Positions 7,681-16,494 of a DNA stretch of 32,922 nt are shown in pieces. The DNA is from Lachnospiraceae bacterium. GTDB lineage: Bacteria; Bacillota_A; Clostridia; Lachnospirales; Lachnospiraceae. The notes beneath the pieces are model-generated. The model was given only the letters and a program-made list of their open reading frames with translations, had not been told where the DNA came from and did no database searches. Where the stretch lies: the NCBI GenBank assembly GCA_009911175.1, contig QXWX01000076.1, forward strand, positions 1-32,922. Reading direction: 5' to 3'. The position numbers were made by a program, and so were the translations under genes. Within the stretch, counting starts at the first letter, position 1. The number at the start of each line of letters is the position of its first letter.

Positions 7681-10339
7681 GGAAGAAAAGAGGCAGCAGC
7701 AGGAGGATTCCCGGGAAGAAAAAAGAATGCGCAAAGTTCAGATCCGGGAGGAAAAGGAACTCCGGAAGGAGCTTGCCAGATCCGGGAATGAAAAGGAAGA
7801 AGTGAAAACGGCTAAGAAGACAGAGACGGGGAGCAGGAAGGTGAAGCAGGAAAAAGAGCCGGAGCCTGACCTGCTCCCGGTAACCTGGGCAGCCCCGTAT
7901 CTCCCGATCCGCCAGATCAAGAACGGGATCATCCTTACGGCAGACCACAGATATGTAAAGCTGGTTGAGATCCTGCCCATCAATTTTTTACTGCGCTCCT
8001 CGGCCGAACAGAGGAATATCATGATGTCCTTTATGGCCTATCTGAAGATCGCGCCTGTGAAAATGCAGTTTAAGGTGATCTCCAAAAAGGCGGATATCAC
8101 AGAATATATTGAAACAATCCGGGATGAGGCAGCGCGGGAGTGTGACGAGCGCGTCCGGCTGTTGCAGGAGGACTATGCTGGGCTGATCGAGACGCTTGGG
8201 AGGAAGGAGGCGGTGACGCGGCGTTTTTTCATGGTGTTTGAGTACCAGTCCTACAATAACAATAAAAATCCTGCGGAGAGGGATGTCATCCTTTATATGC
8301 GGTCCGTGATGCAGACTGCGAAAAAATATCTGCTGCAGTGCGGAAATGTGGTGTTGGAGCATGAAAATGAGACCCGTTTCCTTGTGGATGTACTCTACCA
8401 GATCTTAAACCGGCAGACCAGTACCTATGAACCGCTGGAAGAGCGGATACGCAAAGTGGCGGAGCATTACCGCCTGGAAAACGGGGAGGACAGCATCCGG
8501 CATATCCCGGTGACGGAGCTGGTCGCGCCCGGAAGCATTGATTTCAGCCACCGGAATTATCTCATCATGGACGGGCTGTATTACACTTACCTGGTGATCC
8601 CATCCCATAAATACCGGACCCGGGTTCCGGCCGGGTGGATTTCCCTACTGATTAACGCAGGGGAGGGGATTGACGTGGATCTGTTCTTTTTCCGGCAGGA
8701 CAAAGGCAGGACCATGGAGCGGATTGGCAGGCGCATCCGGTTAAACCGCTCCAAGATCAGGGACACCTATGACACCAACAGCGATTTTGATGACCTGAGT
8801 GAATCTATCCATGCCGGGTATTACCTGAAACGGGGGCTTGTCGGCAGTGAGGATTTTTATTATATGAGTACGCTGATCACCATTACCGGGCGCAGCGCAA
8901 AGGAAGTGGAATGGCGGGCAAAGGAGATGACAAAGCTTTTGAATTCCCAGGATATCGGGACTATGAGCTGCCTGTTTCGGGAGGAACAGGCTTTTTTGTC
9001 GTCCCTGCCGCTCTTAAGCCTGGACGGGAAGCTCTATGAGCAGTCGAAACGGAACGTCCTGACCTCCGGGGTGGCAAGCTGCTACCCGTTCACATCCTAT
9101 GAGATGTCCGATAAGGACGGAATCCTGATGGGGGTCAACAAGGCGAACAATTCCCTGGTCATCGTGGATATCTTCAATACCAGGATTTACAAGAATGCCA
9201 ACATCGCGATCCTGGGGACGTCCGGTGCGGGGAAAACATTTACAATGCAGCTCATGGCGCTCAGGCTCCGCCGCAAAAACGTGCAGGTATTCATCATTGC
9301 GCCGGACAAGGGCCATGAGTTTGCCAGGGCGTGCACGAATACCGGCGGCGCGTTCATCCAGATTTCCCCGGCCTCCCCCAACTGTATCAACGTCATGGAG
9401 ATCCGGCCTGCGGATACATCTGCCAGCGAACTGCTGGACGGGTATACGGTGGAACGCTCGGAGCTGGCCCTAAAGATCCAGAGCCTGCATATTTTTTTCA
9501 GCCTGCTGATCCCGGACTTAAGCCACGAGGAAAAGCAGCTTCTGGACGAAGCGCTGGTCCTGACCTACGGGGAAAAGGGGATTACCCATGACAACCACAG
9601 CCTTGCGGATCCAGGGCATCCAGGGCACTATCGGGAGATGCCCATTTTAGGGGATCTCTATGAGGTGCTCCTGCGCAAGCAGGAATGCCGGAGGATGGCC
9701 AACATCCTGAACCGCTTGGTGCATGGTTCCGCTTCCACGTTTAACCAGCAGACCAACGTGGACTTATCCAATAAATATGTGGTGCTGGATATCTCGGAGC
9801 TTTCCGGTGACCTGCTCCTTGGAATGTTTGTCGCACTGGATTTTGTCTGGGCGAAGGCGAAAGAGGATCGGACGGTGGAAAAGGCAATCTTCATTGATGA
9901 GGCATGGAAGCTTCTGGTATCCAATGAAATGGCCGGGGAGTATCTGCTGGAGATCTTCAAGGTGATCCGTGCCTATGGCGGTTCTGCCATCTGTGCTACC
10001 CAGGATTTGGTGGACTTCTTTGCTTTAAAAGGCGGCAAGCTGGGGCGCGGCATCCTGAATAACTCGAAGACAAAGATTATACTGAACATGGAAACCAGCG
10101 AGGCCGGGAACATCCGGGAGGAACTGGACCTGTCGGAAGCGGAGGCCATGTCCATTACCCGGTTTGAACGCGGCACCGGGCTCATTTCTACCAACAGCAA
10201 TAACCTGATCGTGGATTTTAAGGCGAGCCAGCTGGAAAAAGATTTGATCACCACAGACCGGAGGGATCTGCAGGAACTCAAACAGCGGCTGGAGAAATAT
10301 GGGAACCAGGCATATGGAAGGCAGGTGTGCGGTATATAA
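7589..10339 (+). CDS. virB4: VirB4/TraC-type conjugation ATPase, probable AUC start
   Basis: The P-loop GTSGAGKT is encoded at 9215-9238 and the Walker B region reads AIFIDEAWKLL near 9890. This is the ATPase that powers DNA or pilin movement with PrgI and VirB6. The first ATG (7727) has no well-placed ribosome binding site. In the same frame, ATC at 7589-7591 stands 8 nt after AAAGGAGG (7573-7580). The extra 46 codons form a continuous charged coiled-coil (GSEVRELKQRLREAKR and onward) that runs smoothly into the ATG-started sequence. From ATC the protein is 916 aa; from ATG it is 870 aa, with the P-loop at residue 497. The start overlaps the end of PrgI by 92 bp, suggesting coupled translation. 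Confidence 0.93.
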   Translation: MGSEVRELKQRLREAKRAEKQSQKEEKQNRKEEKRQQQEDSREEKRMRKVQIREEKELRKELARSGNEKEEVKTAKKTETGSRKVKQEKEPEPDLLPVTWAAPYLPIRQIKNGIILTADHRYVKLVEILPINFLLRSSAEQRNIMMSFMAYLKIAPVKMQFKVISKKADITEYIETIRDEAARECDERVRLLQEDYAGLIETLGRKEAVTRRFFMVFEYQSYNNNKNPAERDVILYMRSVMQTAKKYLLQCGNVVLEHENETRFLVDVLYQILNRQTSTYEPLEERIRKVAEHYRLENGEDSIRHIPVTELVAPGSIDFSHRNYLIMDGLYYTYLVIPSHKYRTRVPAGWISLLINAGEGIDVDLFFFRQDKGRTMERIGRRIRLNRSKIRDTYDTNSDFDDLSESIHAGYYLKRGLVGSEDFYYMSTLITITGRSAKEVEWRAKEMTKLLNSQDIGTMSCLFREEQAFLSSLPLLSLDGKLYEQSKRNVLTSGVASCYPFTSYEMSDKDGILMGVNKANNSLVIVDIFNTRIYKNANIAILGTSGAGKTFTMQLMALRLRRKNVQVFIIAPDKGHEFARACTNTGGAFIQISPASPNCINVMEIRPADTSASELLDGYTVERSELALKIQSLHIFFSLLIPDLSHEEKQLLDEALVLTYGEKGITHDNHSLADPGHPGHYREMPILGDLYEVLLRKQECRRMANILNRLVHGSASTFNQQTNVDLSNKYVVLDISELSGDLLLGMFVALDFVWAKAKEDRTVEKAIFIDEAWKLLVSNEMAGEYLLEIFKVIRAYGGSAICATQDLVDFFALKGGKLGRGILNNSKTKIILNMETSEAGNIREELDLSEAEAMSITRFERGTGLISTNSNNLIVDFKASQLEKDLITTDRRDLQELKQRLEKYGNQAYGRQVCGI

Positions 10340-10355
10340 GTAAAACGTATAAAAA

Positions 10356-10510
10356 GCGTCCTTATCCTGTATTCGGGTGAGGGAAATGGGAAAACGTCCT
10401 ATAAGACGTTTTTTATGCGTCCTTATCCTGTACCCGGGTGAAGGAGAGGGGATAAACGTCTTACAAAACGTATTTTATGACACTTTTTATGTGTCCTTAT
10501 GATTCGGGCA
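10356..10510 (+). repeat. Three tandem GCGTCCTTAT units after VirB4
   Basis: GCGTCCTTATCCTGTA begins at 10356 and again at 10417, and a diverged GTGTCCTTAT begins at 10491. Each is followed by a CGGG motif (TTCGGGTGA, CCCGGGTGA, TTCGGGCAG). The units are 61 and 74 bp apart, and between them lie ACGT-based inverted repeats with T-rich ends. This is the 232-bp gap between VirB4 and the next gene. The arrangement suggests repeated RNA hairpins rather than coding sequence. Confidence 0.75.
10391..10414 (+). terminator. Terminator-like hairpin inside the repeat array
   Basis: AAAACGTC (10391-10398) pairs with GACGTTTT (10405-10412) across a 6-nt loop, and the T run continues to 10414. It could reduce transcription from VirB4 into the genes beyond. 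Confidence 0.6.
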
Positions 10511-10571
10511 GATGTTCAGCAGGATTGAAACGTGAGAAAAGAATTTATGATACAGGAGGATGTAGTAAGCA

Positions 10572-11123
10572 ATGGGATATCAGAATAAACAGCGGGATGT
10601 GGAGCGGGAATTAAAGAACCTGGTCCAGAGGTACAACGTGCTGTATAAGGATCAGATATACGCTTTTTTCAAAAGAGACGGGCGGGACAGGTTTGTGGGG
10701 CGGGCGCTCAAAGCGCTGGAAAAGGAACGCTCCGTCTATCTCTGCCAGGAAATGAAGCAGGTGGCATCAAGCGAGGAGGCTTTTGCGGCGTGGGAGCGGG
10801 GAACGAGCACCTGTGTCTGGGTGCTTCTGGATGTGATGGGCAAAAAGAAGGTGGAGGAGCATTTCATGGCTTCCAAAGAGGAATACCCCATCCGCATTGT
10901 CTTTGTCGGTGACGGGGAAATCTACGATATCCTCTATGTTGCGCCGGAGGATGTGGAGCTGACAAACCAGTTGTTCGCGCGCCGGAAGATTGACGGCTGC
11001 GGGCATATCGTTGTGGTGGAGGAGCCGGAAGAGATCCCGGAGATCCATATCCCGGACGTGGTGGGATATTGCACAGTAAAGGAGGAGGGTCAAATCGAAT
11101 ACTATCGAAAAGACGGACAGTAG
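10572..11123 (+). CDS. Conserved ICE accessory protein, winged-helix-like N-terminus (DUF5697-like)
   Basis: This 183-aa protein starts at ATG 10572 after CAGGAGG, with a rather long 12-nt spacing. Residues 1-60 (ERELKNLVQRYNVLYKDQIYAFF, then VGRALKALEKE) look like a winged-helix DNA-binding fold. The rest is a mixed alpha/beta domain with IRIVFVGDGEIYDILYV and HIVVVEEPEEIPEI. It resembles proteins labelled DUF5697 in clostridial conjugative elements, a label given from memory. It begins a block of three accessory genes between VirB4 and the Rep-like gene and may be a transcription or replication accessory factor. Confidence 0.6.
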   Translation: MGYQNKQRDVERELKNLVQRYNVLYKDQIYAFFKRDGRDRFVGRALKALEKERSVYLCQEMKQVASSEEAFAAWERGTSTCVWVLLDVMGKKKVEEHFMASKEEYPIRIVFVGDGEIYDILYVAPEDVELTNQLFARRKIDGCGHIVVVEEPEEIPEIHIPDVVGYCTVKEEGQIEYYRKDGQ

Positions 11124-11142
11124 GAAAGAGGCATATTGGAAA

Positions 11143-11799
11143 ATGAAAAAACAGCTGGACGATGCCCAGAGGATGGCTTCAGAGGCCGGGCAGCTTCTGG
11201 CAGAGGCAAGAAATCTTATGGCTTCATGCAACAGGATCCATACAGGGACAGGATATGCCAATCTGACGGATATGGTGCTGGAAGCCTCAAAAACAGGGGA
11301 GCGGCTGACAGAAAAGTTAAGGAGGCTGTCCCTGGAAGTGGTGCTGGATACCATGAGATATGAGCAGTACCAGTCCGATCTGGTCAGGATTCATGGCATC
11401 GAAGTCCGGTATCTGGACGGGATTCTGGAAGTCACGGCTCCCGTATTGGTTCCCCACCGGAAGGAAAGCTATACGGATTACCTGTATAAGCCCTTACATA
11501 CCGCTTTCCAGAGATGGTGCAGAAAACAGAGGGAGGAAGGGCAGGAGATCCCGGAATATGACCGCTGCACGGTCTGTTTTCTGCATCTGTATGACCGGGA
11601 ACTGCCGCTTGGCAGGGTCAGGGACCATGACAATGTGGAGGAAAAGCATGTGCTGGATGTTATCTCAAATTTTTTCCTTGTATCTGACGGGGGGCTGCAT
11701 GCAGATACCTACCATATCAGCCGTCTTTCAGAGCAGGACGCTACCCGGATCTTTGTTATGGATGCAGAAAGATTCCCCCAGTGGGTGGGCAGGTTTTAG
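11143..11799 (+). CDS. Conserved ICE protein, possible RusA-like fold (DUF6100-like)
   Basis: This 218-aa protein has AGGAAAGAGG upstream of ATG 11143. The N-terminal 80 residues are a long amphipathic helix region. The C-terminal half contains TVCFLHLYDRELPLG, then RDHDNVEEKHVLDVI, then SDGGLHADTYHIS. The D-x-D-N, K-x-x-L-D, acidic-x-x spacing recalls RusA-type Holliday junction resolvases, where conserved Asp residues bind metal, but similarity is weak and I cannot confirm it. It may correspond to DUF6100 (from memory). It sits 19 bp after its upstream neighbour and likely belongs to the same transcript. Confidence 0.55.
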   Translation: MKKQLDDAQRMASEAGQLLAEARNLMASCNRIHTGTGYANLTDMVLEASKTGERLTEKLRRLSLEVVLDTMRYEQYQSDLVRIHGIEVRYLDGILEVTAPVLVPHRKESYTDYLYKPLHTAFQRWCRKQREEGQEIPEYDRCTVCFLHLYDRELPLGRVRDHDNVEEKHVLDVISNFFLVSDGGLHADTYHISRLSEQDATRIFVMDAERFPQWVGRF

Positions 11800-11927
11800 T
11801 GGGGAATACAGAAATTCTGCCACAGAAAGTCTTTCTATATCTGCCGGAATCCATATCGAAAAATCCGGGCGGACCCGCATGGGATTTTCGATAGAGGGAA
11901 ACAGGCTGCAAATGCAGGAAATACCGG

Positions 11928-12002
11928 CTGTTTTTCAAAAACGCAGGCTTCTGTTTGTACCCAAGTATCCGCGTATAGGGTACTGCTTTTTGAAAAAGGC
12001 AG
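11928..12002 (+). repeat. Long imperfect inverted repeat before the 355-aa gene
   Basis: An outer arm around TTTTTCAAAAACGCAG (11928-11946) pairs with CTGCTTTTTGAAAAAGGCAG (11983-12002), and an inner GTACCC (11957-11962) pairs with GGGTAC (11978-11983). The structure ends 22 nt before the next start codon. A second near-inverted repeat, ATCGAAAAATCC with GGGATTTTCGAT, lies near 11858-11893. The gap 11800-12024 has no gene I can support and looks like a structured leader. Confidence 0.6.
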
Positions 12003-12024
12003 GGAACGGAAAGGATGGATCCAC

Positions 12025-13092
12025 ATGAATAAGCAGGACGCATTGTTGGTGCTCATTGCAGTCAGCGGAGAGCTGCCTGCGGACATGGCAGAGGCGGTCA
12101 TTGGCTCTGCATCCTATACGGCGGCGGTCATTACGCACTTCAAGCAGGAAGGATATATACTTGTGCGTAACAGATCCGGATGCAAAGGATATGTGCTAAG
12201 GGCAAAGGGAAAGCGCTATGTCCTCTCAAAGTTTGGGGAGGAGGCGGCGTTCTTTTTGCAGGGGGCGGCTGAGACCAGCCATGTGAAAGGGGAGATCGAT
12301 AAGCGGCTTCGGCTGCACCGGATGAGCAAGGTATGGGTTTTCTTTTGGAAAACGGGCATTCCTGTCTTTCGGAATGAAAAGCCGGAACTATTTGGGACGG
12401 CTTCCGGGGACTGGAGGGGGAAACCGGCATATTACGGCAGCCTGGAATTTAAAGGGCGCACGGACGCCATCAAAGGTTCTAGGGCCTGCGGGATACTGCT
12501 GGCCGGGGAATCCGGTTACATTGTCTACCACTCCCTTTCCCAGCGGATGCGGTGGGCAAAGAAAATGGAGCGCACGATCCGGAGCTGGGCAGAGAGAGAA
12601 AGCATGCGGCAGGGAAGCCTCCAGAGGTTTGACGCGGTTGTGATGGGGGACACCATGGAATTTATGGAGGAACTATTGCTCAGTGACGGAGGCGTCAAAG
12701 GGAACCTGTTCCAGGTGGACGATATCTATGAGCATTATTATTATGTGCCGGTACAGAGGGAAGCACAGATTCAGGTACTCCTTCTGACGGATGTAAAAAA
12801 ACGCAGCAGGCTCCGGGGGTTTTTATGTACGGCACTGAAACAGACAAAGCATACGGAGTATCAGGCAAGCGCTGGTACGGACCGATCCGGGAACCCGGCC
12901 TATTTCTGTTATGAGCTGGAGATGCGCCAGATTCTGCGGGTCAGGCAGAATCTGGGTTGGAACGGGCAGGGAAGTATTTTCTGTTTTCCATACCAGCGTG
13001 CCGTGCTGGAGTCATTTTTTGGAAAGGAGGCCAGATACTGTGAGATCGTAACAAAAAAAGTGATGGAATATCTATGCCAGGAAGAGAATTGA
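12025..13092 (+). CDS. Winged-helix accessory protein, replication-relaxation-like
   Basis: This 355-aa protein starts at ATG 12025. GGAAAGGATGG lies just upstream. Residues 1-70 form a likely winged helix: DALLVLIAVSGELP, then SYTAAVITHFKQEGYI, then a basic wing ending GYVLRAKGKRYV. The middle has a KGRTDAIKGSRACGILLAG stretch and the C-terminus a YCEIVTKKVMEYL helix. Layout resembles the plasmid replication-relaxation type (helix-turn-helix, then an alpha/beta domain), but no catalytic motif is visible. It precedes the Rep-like gene by 42 bp and could act in replication or in processing at the transfer origin. The function is unproven. Confidence 0.55.
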   Translation: MNKQDALLVLIAVSGELPADMAEAVIGSASYTAAVITHFKQEGYILVRNRSGCKGYVLRAKGKRYVLSKFGEEAAFFLQGAAETSHVKGEIDKRLRLHRMSKVWVFFWKTGIPVFRNEKPELFGTASGDWRGKPAYYGSLEFKGRTDAIKGSRACGILLAGESGYIVYHSLSQRMRWAKKMERTIRSWAERESMRQGSLQRFDAVVMGDTMEFMEELLLSDGGVKGNLFQVDDIYEHYYYVPVQREAQIQVLLLTDVKKRSRLRGFLCTALKQTKHTEYQASAGTDRSGNPAYFCYELEMRQILRVRQNLGWNGQGSIFCFPYQRAVLESFFGKEARYCEIVTKKVMEYLCQEEN

Positions 13093-13134
13093 GCGTTCTG
13101 GCAAAACGAGCATCATGGGGCTGGGAGGTGGGGC

Positions 13135-14145
13135 ATGAACAGTCCGTTTGAGACAGGCAGCCCAACGGTGGACCAAATGAGCCGCCTGCAGATCACAGGC
13201 AACGTGATTCCTATAAGCTGGTATCAGACGATCCGAAAGCCCACCGGGAAACCGAACCTGACGGCGATCGTCATCCTTGCGGATATCGTCTACTGGTACC
13301 GGGCGGTGGAGGTTCGGGACGAACAGACCGGGCAGCTTATTGGCCTGAAGAAAAAATTTAAGTCCGACCTGTTACAGCGGAGCTACCAGCAGATGGCGGA
13401 GCAGTTTGGCATCACGAAGCGGGATGCCACAAACGCCATTGTGGAACTGGAGAAGCTGGGCGTTGTCCGGCGGGTCTTCCGGACACAGGAGATCAACGGG
13501 CAGGTCAGTTCCAATGTGCTGTTTCTGGATCTGGATGTAAACGTACTTGAAGCGCTGACGTATCCGGAGCAGGCCGGGGAAGCGCCTCCGGAAGCGAAAG
13601 GGGGCCGTCCGCCGGGGGTGTCACCGAAATCGGGGAGAGGTGTCACTGAAATCGGGGAGAGGGTATCCCCGAAATCGGTGGGAGGGGTCACCAAAATCGG
13701 GGAGACGTATACAAAGAATACTACAAGAGAATACAATACAAAGAATTCCTATCCGTCTTATCAGGAAACCAGACAACGGGTAAAAGAGCAGATTGGGTAT
13801 GATGCGCTAAAGGCGGATGCCCCTTACGATGGGCGGATAGACGAGGTGCTGGGGATCATGGCAGAAGTGTTGGATTCCCGGGCGGAAACCATCCGTGTGA
13901 ACAGGGAGGACAAACCGGCAGGGACGGTCAAAGCCCAATTTGACAAAATCACGAAGCAGCATGTGGAGTATGTGCTGCGCTGCATGGATGAGAACCCTGC
14001 CAGGGCACGCAACATCCGCGCGGTCCTGGTCACGGCGCTCTACAATTCGGTCCATACCATGTCCAGCTATTACAGGAACCTGGTGCAGTATCACATGGCG
14101 AACGGTTTTATGGAAAACATCCCGGAGGGAGGAAAGAAGGTGTAA
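13135..14145 (+). CDS. Replication initiator-like protein with DUF6017-type C-terminus
   Basis: This 336-aa protein follows GGGAGGTGGGG. The N-terminal domain (about 15-140) reads as a replication-initiator winged helix: TAIVILADIVYWYRA, SYQQMAEQFGITKRDATNAIVELEKLGVVRR, then VSSNVLFLDL. Residues 160-190 are a repeated linker (EIGE/KSGRGV) encoded by 22-23-bp tandem repeats. The C-terminal domain (about 205-325), with YDGRIDEVLGIMAEVL, ETIRVNREDKPA and HVEYVLRCMDE, matches the DUF6017-type domain found at the end of many Firmicutes RepA-like initiators. The likely role is autonomous replication of the excised circle. It lies directly before the coupling-protein gene, with 3 bp between its stop and the proposed ATA start. 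Confidence 0.8.
   Translation: MNSPFETGSPTVDQMSRLQITGNVIPISWYQTIRKPTGKPNLTAIVILADIVYWYRAVEVRDEQTGQLIGLKKKFKSDLLQRSYQQMAEQFGITKRDATNAIVELEKLGVVRRVFRTQEINGQVSSNVLFLDLDVNVLEALTYPEQAGEAPPEAKGGRPPGVSPKSGRGVTEIGERVSPKSVGGVTKIGETYTKNTTREYNTKNSYPSYQETRQRVKEQIGYDALKADAPYDGRIDEVLGIMAEVLDSRAETIRVNREDKPAGTVKAQFDKITKQHVEYVLRCMDENPARARNIRAVLVTALYNSVHTMSSYYRNLVQYHMANGFMENIPEGGKKV
13617..13705 (+). repeat. Four 22-23-bp iterons inside the Rep-like gene (candidate origin)
   Basis: Units start at 13617, 13639, 13661 and 13684, each with an (A)AATCGG core followed by GGGA-type bases; the first two differ at one position. They fall between the N-terminal and C-terminal domains of the initiator. In RepA_N plasmids such as pAD1, the replication origin is formed by repeats in this same place within repA. 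Use as an origin here is inference. Confidence 0.8.
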
Positions 14146-14148
14146 AAA

Positions 14149-16182
14149 ATAGATACAGACAAGGGCAAGAAGAAAAAAATGATACTCACAGCTGTAGGCT
14201 TCGCGGCACTGGCCTGCTATACAGGGGGCTTCCTGGAGAGGATCTTTACAGAATCCGCGGTATCCTTAAACCCCGTAAGAAATGTTTGGAACGGGATCTC
14301 ATCAGGGGCGGGGTTAAAATGTACCCTGCTGGTGATTCTCCTGTTTGGTGCAGCTGCAGGGCTGATCATCCTGCGGGGCGTAGGCAAAGGGGATTATGAT
14401 GAGCGGGATTTTGAGATCGCAAGGCAGGGGACCTATGGGACGGCAGGCTTCATGACCGGGGAGGAGCGGGAAAAGGTGCTCCAGACGGACAGGCAGATCG
14501 ATCATGTCAGAGGGGTCATCTTCGGGAGGGACTTGAAGGCCGGGCATATCCTGAGCCTGCCTGTGGATTCCAGGCTGAACCGGAACTTTGCCGTATGCGG
14601 CTCCCAGGGCAGCATGAAATCCAGGGCATTTGCCCGGGTGATGGCGCTGCAGTGCGTCCGGCGGGGGGAGAGCATTTATCTGACAGATCCCAAGTCGGAG
14701 CTGTATGAGGACCTCTGCGCGTACCTGCGCTCCTGCGGCTACACCGTCCGGCAGCTGAACCTGATTCATTTGGAGCATTCCGATGCATGGGACTGCCTGG
14801 GGGAGATAGACGGCGGGAGCCTGATCGATGTATTCTGTGATGTGGTGATACGGAACACGACGGATAAATTCGACCATTTCTACGACAACACGGAGATGGA
14901 CCTGTTAAAGGCATTATGCCTGTACGTGTTCCATGATTACCCGCCGGAAAAGCGCACGTTCCCGGAAGCCTATAAGCTTCTCCTCAACAAGAGCGTGGAC
15001 ATGCTGGATGCCATTTTTGAACGCCTTCCCACGAACCATCCGGCGCGGGGGCCGTACCAGCTTTTCGCAAAAGCGGACAAGGTGAAGGGGAATGCGGTCC
15101 TAGGGCTTGGCACACGCTTACAGATCATGCAGAACAAACTGGTGCAGCAGATCACCAGCCATGACGAGATCGACCTGTCCCTGCCGGGCCGGGAAAAATG
15201 CGCTTATTTTTGCATCACTTCGGATCAGGACAGCACCTATGACGTACTGGCGACGCTGTTCACCTCGTTTTTAAGCATCAAGCTGGTACGCTTCGCAGAC
15301 CAGACGGAGGAGCGCCGCCTGCCGGTTCCTGTCCAGTTCATTTTGGATGAATTCCCGAATCTTGGGGTCGTCCCGGATTTCAAGAAAAAGCTGGCAACGG
15401 CACGCAGCCGGGGGATCGGAATGAGCATCCTGTTCCAGAACATCCCGCAGCTTCAGAACCGGTATCCGGACAACCAGTGGGAGGAAATATTAGGCGGCTG
15501 TGATTTCTCCATCTTTTTAGGCTGCAACGATATCACGACAGCCAGCTATTACAGCGGCCGTACCGGGGAGATCACGGTGTCGGTGTCCTCCACCCGGAAA
15601 AATTACCAGACGATGCGGGTCACGGATTATGTGCCGGAATATTCGGAATCCACCTCCTTCGGGAAACGGATGCTGCTCCTGCCGGATGAGATCCTGCGGT
15701 ACCCCCTGGATCAGGGGCTTTTGATCATCCGCGGGCAGAAGGTGTGCAGGTTCAGAAAAATGGATTATCTGGAGCATCCGGATTCCCGGCATATGACATT
15801 GGAGAAGGTGGAGGAACATATCCCGCAGTGGTATCAGGAGTGGCAGGAAGGGAAGCGGCAGTTCCAGATCCATGAAGGGCGGGGAACAAATGGAAGGAAA
15901 GAAGCAGAGGAAACAAAAGGTTCTCTGGAATCGGCGGCGGGAACGGGCATCAGGGATACGTCACCATTCGTGGAGCCGGATTTGGAGAAGCCTGTGGGAG
16001 AGGGAGAAGAGACACCAATAAAAGAGAATATAAAGGAAGAACAGATTCCTCTTGCGCTGGATACGCCGATCCAAAAGAGGGAGCGGATGAAAACGGCAGG
16101 CAGAAAGCCGGAGGGAGCGCGCATTACAAGGGTGGAAGATTTGTTTGCGGATCAGACGCCCGTGGGGGAGGGGGACCTATGA
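14149..16182 (+). CDS. virD4: VirD4/TraG-type coupling protein, probable AUA start
   Basis: Two N-terminal membrane helices (AVGFAALACYTGGF and LLVILLFGAAAGLIILRG), an atypical P-loop GSQGSMKS encoded at 14599 and a Walker B region QFILDEFPNLG near 15345 identify the type IV coupling protein. It recruits the relaxase-DNA complex to the VirB4/VirB6 channel. The first ATG (14179) has no ribosome binding site. In frame, ATA at 14149-14151 lies 6-12 nt after GGAGGAAAGAAGGTG and adds IDTDKGKKKK, a basic stretch expected before a membrane helix. From ATA the protein is 677 aa; from ATG 667 aa. The C-terminal 120 residues are charged and low complexity. The stop overlaps the next start in ATGA. Confidence 0.92.
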   Translation: MDTDKGKKKKMILTAVGFAALACYTGGFLERIFTESAVSLNPVRNVWNGISSGAGLKCTLLVILLFGAAAGLIILRGVGKGDYDERDFEIARQGTYGTAGFMTGEEREKVLQTDRQIDHVRGVIFGRDLKAGHILSLPVDSRLNRNFAVCGSQGSMKSRAFARVMALQCVRRGESIYLTDPKSELYEDLCAYLRSCGYTVRQLNLIHLEHSDAWDCLGEIDGGSLIDVFCDVVIRNTTDKFDHFYDNTEMDLLKALCLYVFHDYPPEKRTFPEAYKLLLNKSVDMLDAIFERLPTNHPARGPYQLFAKADKVKGNAVLGLGTRLQIMQNKLVQQITSHDEIDLSLPGREKCAYFCITSDQDSTYDVLATLFTSFLSIKLVRFADQTEERRLPVPVQFILDEFPNLGVVPDFKKKLATARSRGIGMSILFQNIPQLQNRYPDNQWEEILGGCDFSIFLGCNDITTASYYSGRTGEITVSVSSTRKNYQTMRVTDYVPEYSESTSFGKRMLLLPDEILRYPLDQGLLIIRGQKVCRFRKMDYLEHPDSRHMTLEKVEEHIPQWYQEWQEGKRQFQIHEGRGTNGRKEAEETKGSLESAAGTGIRDTSPFVEPDLEKPVGEGEETPIKENIKEEQIPLALDTPIQKRERMKTAGRKPEGARITRVEDLFADQTPVGEGDL

Positions 16183-16475
16183 CAATGGCAGAAAATACGC
16201 TGGTGAAATGCATGTTCCTGGAATTATTGGAACGGGAATTCCAGCTTCACCTGGAGGAACAGGATACGGAGAAGATCGAACTGGCAAGGCAGAGCATTGA
16301 AATCTATGATGACGTGGAAGCATTTTATAAAGCGACCGGATGGCGGTGGGATAACCCGGAGGAGGCAGAGACAGAGTATCTACTGGAGCATAAGATTCTG
16401 GCTTTGGTGCAGGGAAAGCTCCTGTATTTCTCCCGGCTCCGGTATGAGGATGGGCTCAAAAAACTGGAAGGGTAA
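16179..16475 (+). CDS. Small acidic helical protein, unknown
   Basis: This 98-aa protein starts within the ATGA overlap with VirD4, after GGGGGAGGGGG; ATG 16185 is an equal alternative. It is almost entirely helical and acidic (LLEREFQLHLEEQDTEKIE, EEAETEYLLEHKILAL), with no membrane segment or signal. It is the last gene of the conjugation operon before a new promoter, and overlap implies coupled translation with the coupling protein. It may be a partner of VirD4 or of the relaxosome; no family recognised. Confidence 0.7.
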   Translation: MTMAENTLVKCMFLELLEREFQLHLEEQDTEKIELARQSIEIYDDVEAFYKATGWRWDNPEEAETEYLLEHKILALVQGKLLYFSRLRYEDGLKKLEG

Positions 16476-16494
16476 AATCAGATGCAATTCACTG

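Noticed and set aside
11136..11363. TTG-started 75-codon frame overlapping the DUF6100-like gene
   Set aside because: The ATG frame at 11143 is three times longer, has the proper spacing from AGGAAAGAGG and shows conserved-looking motifs.
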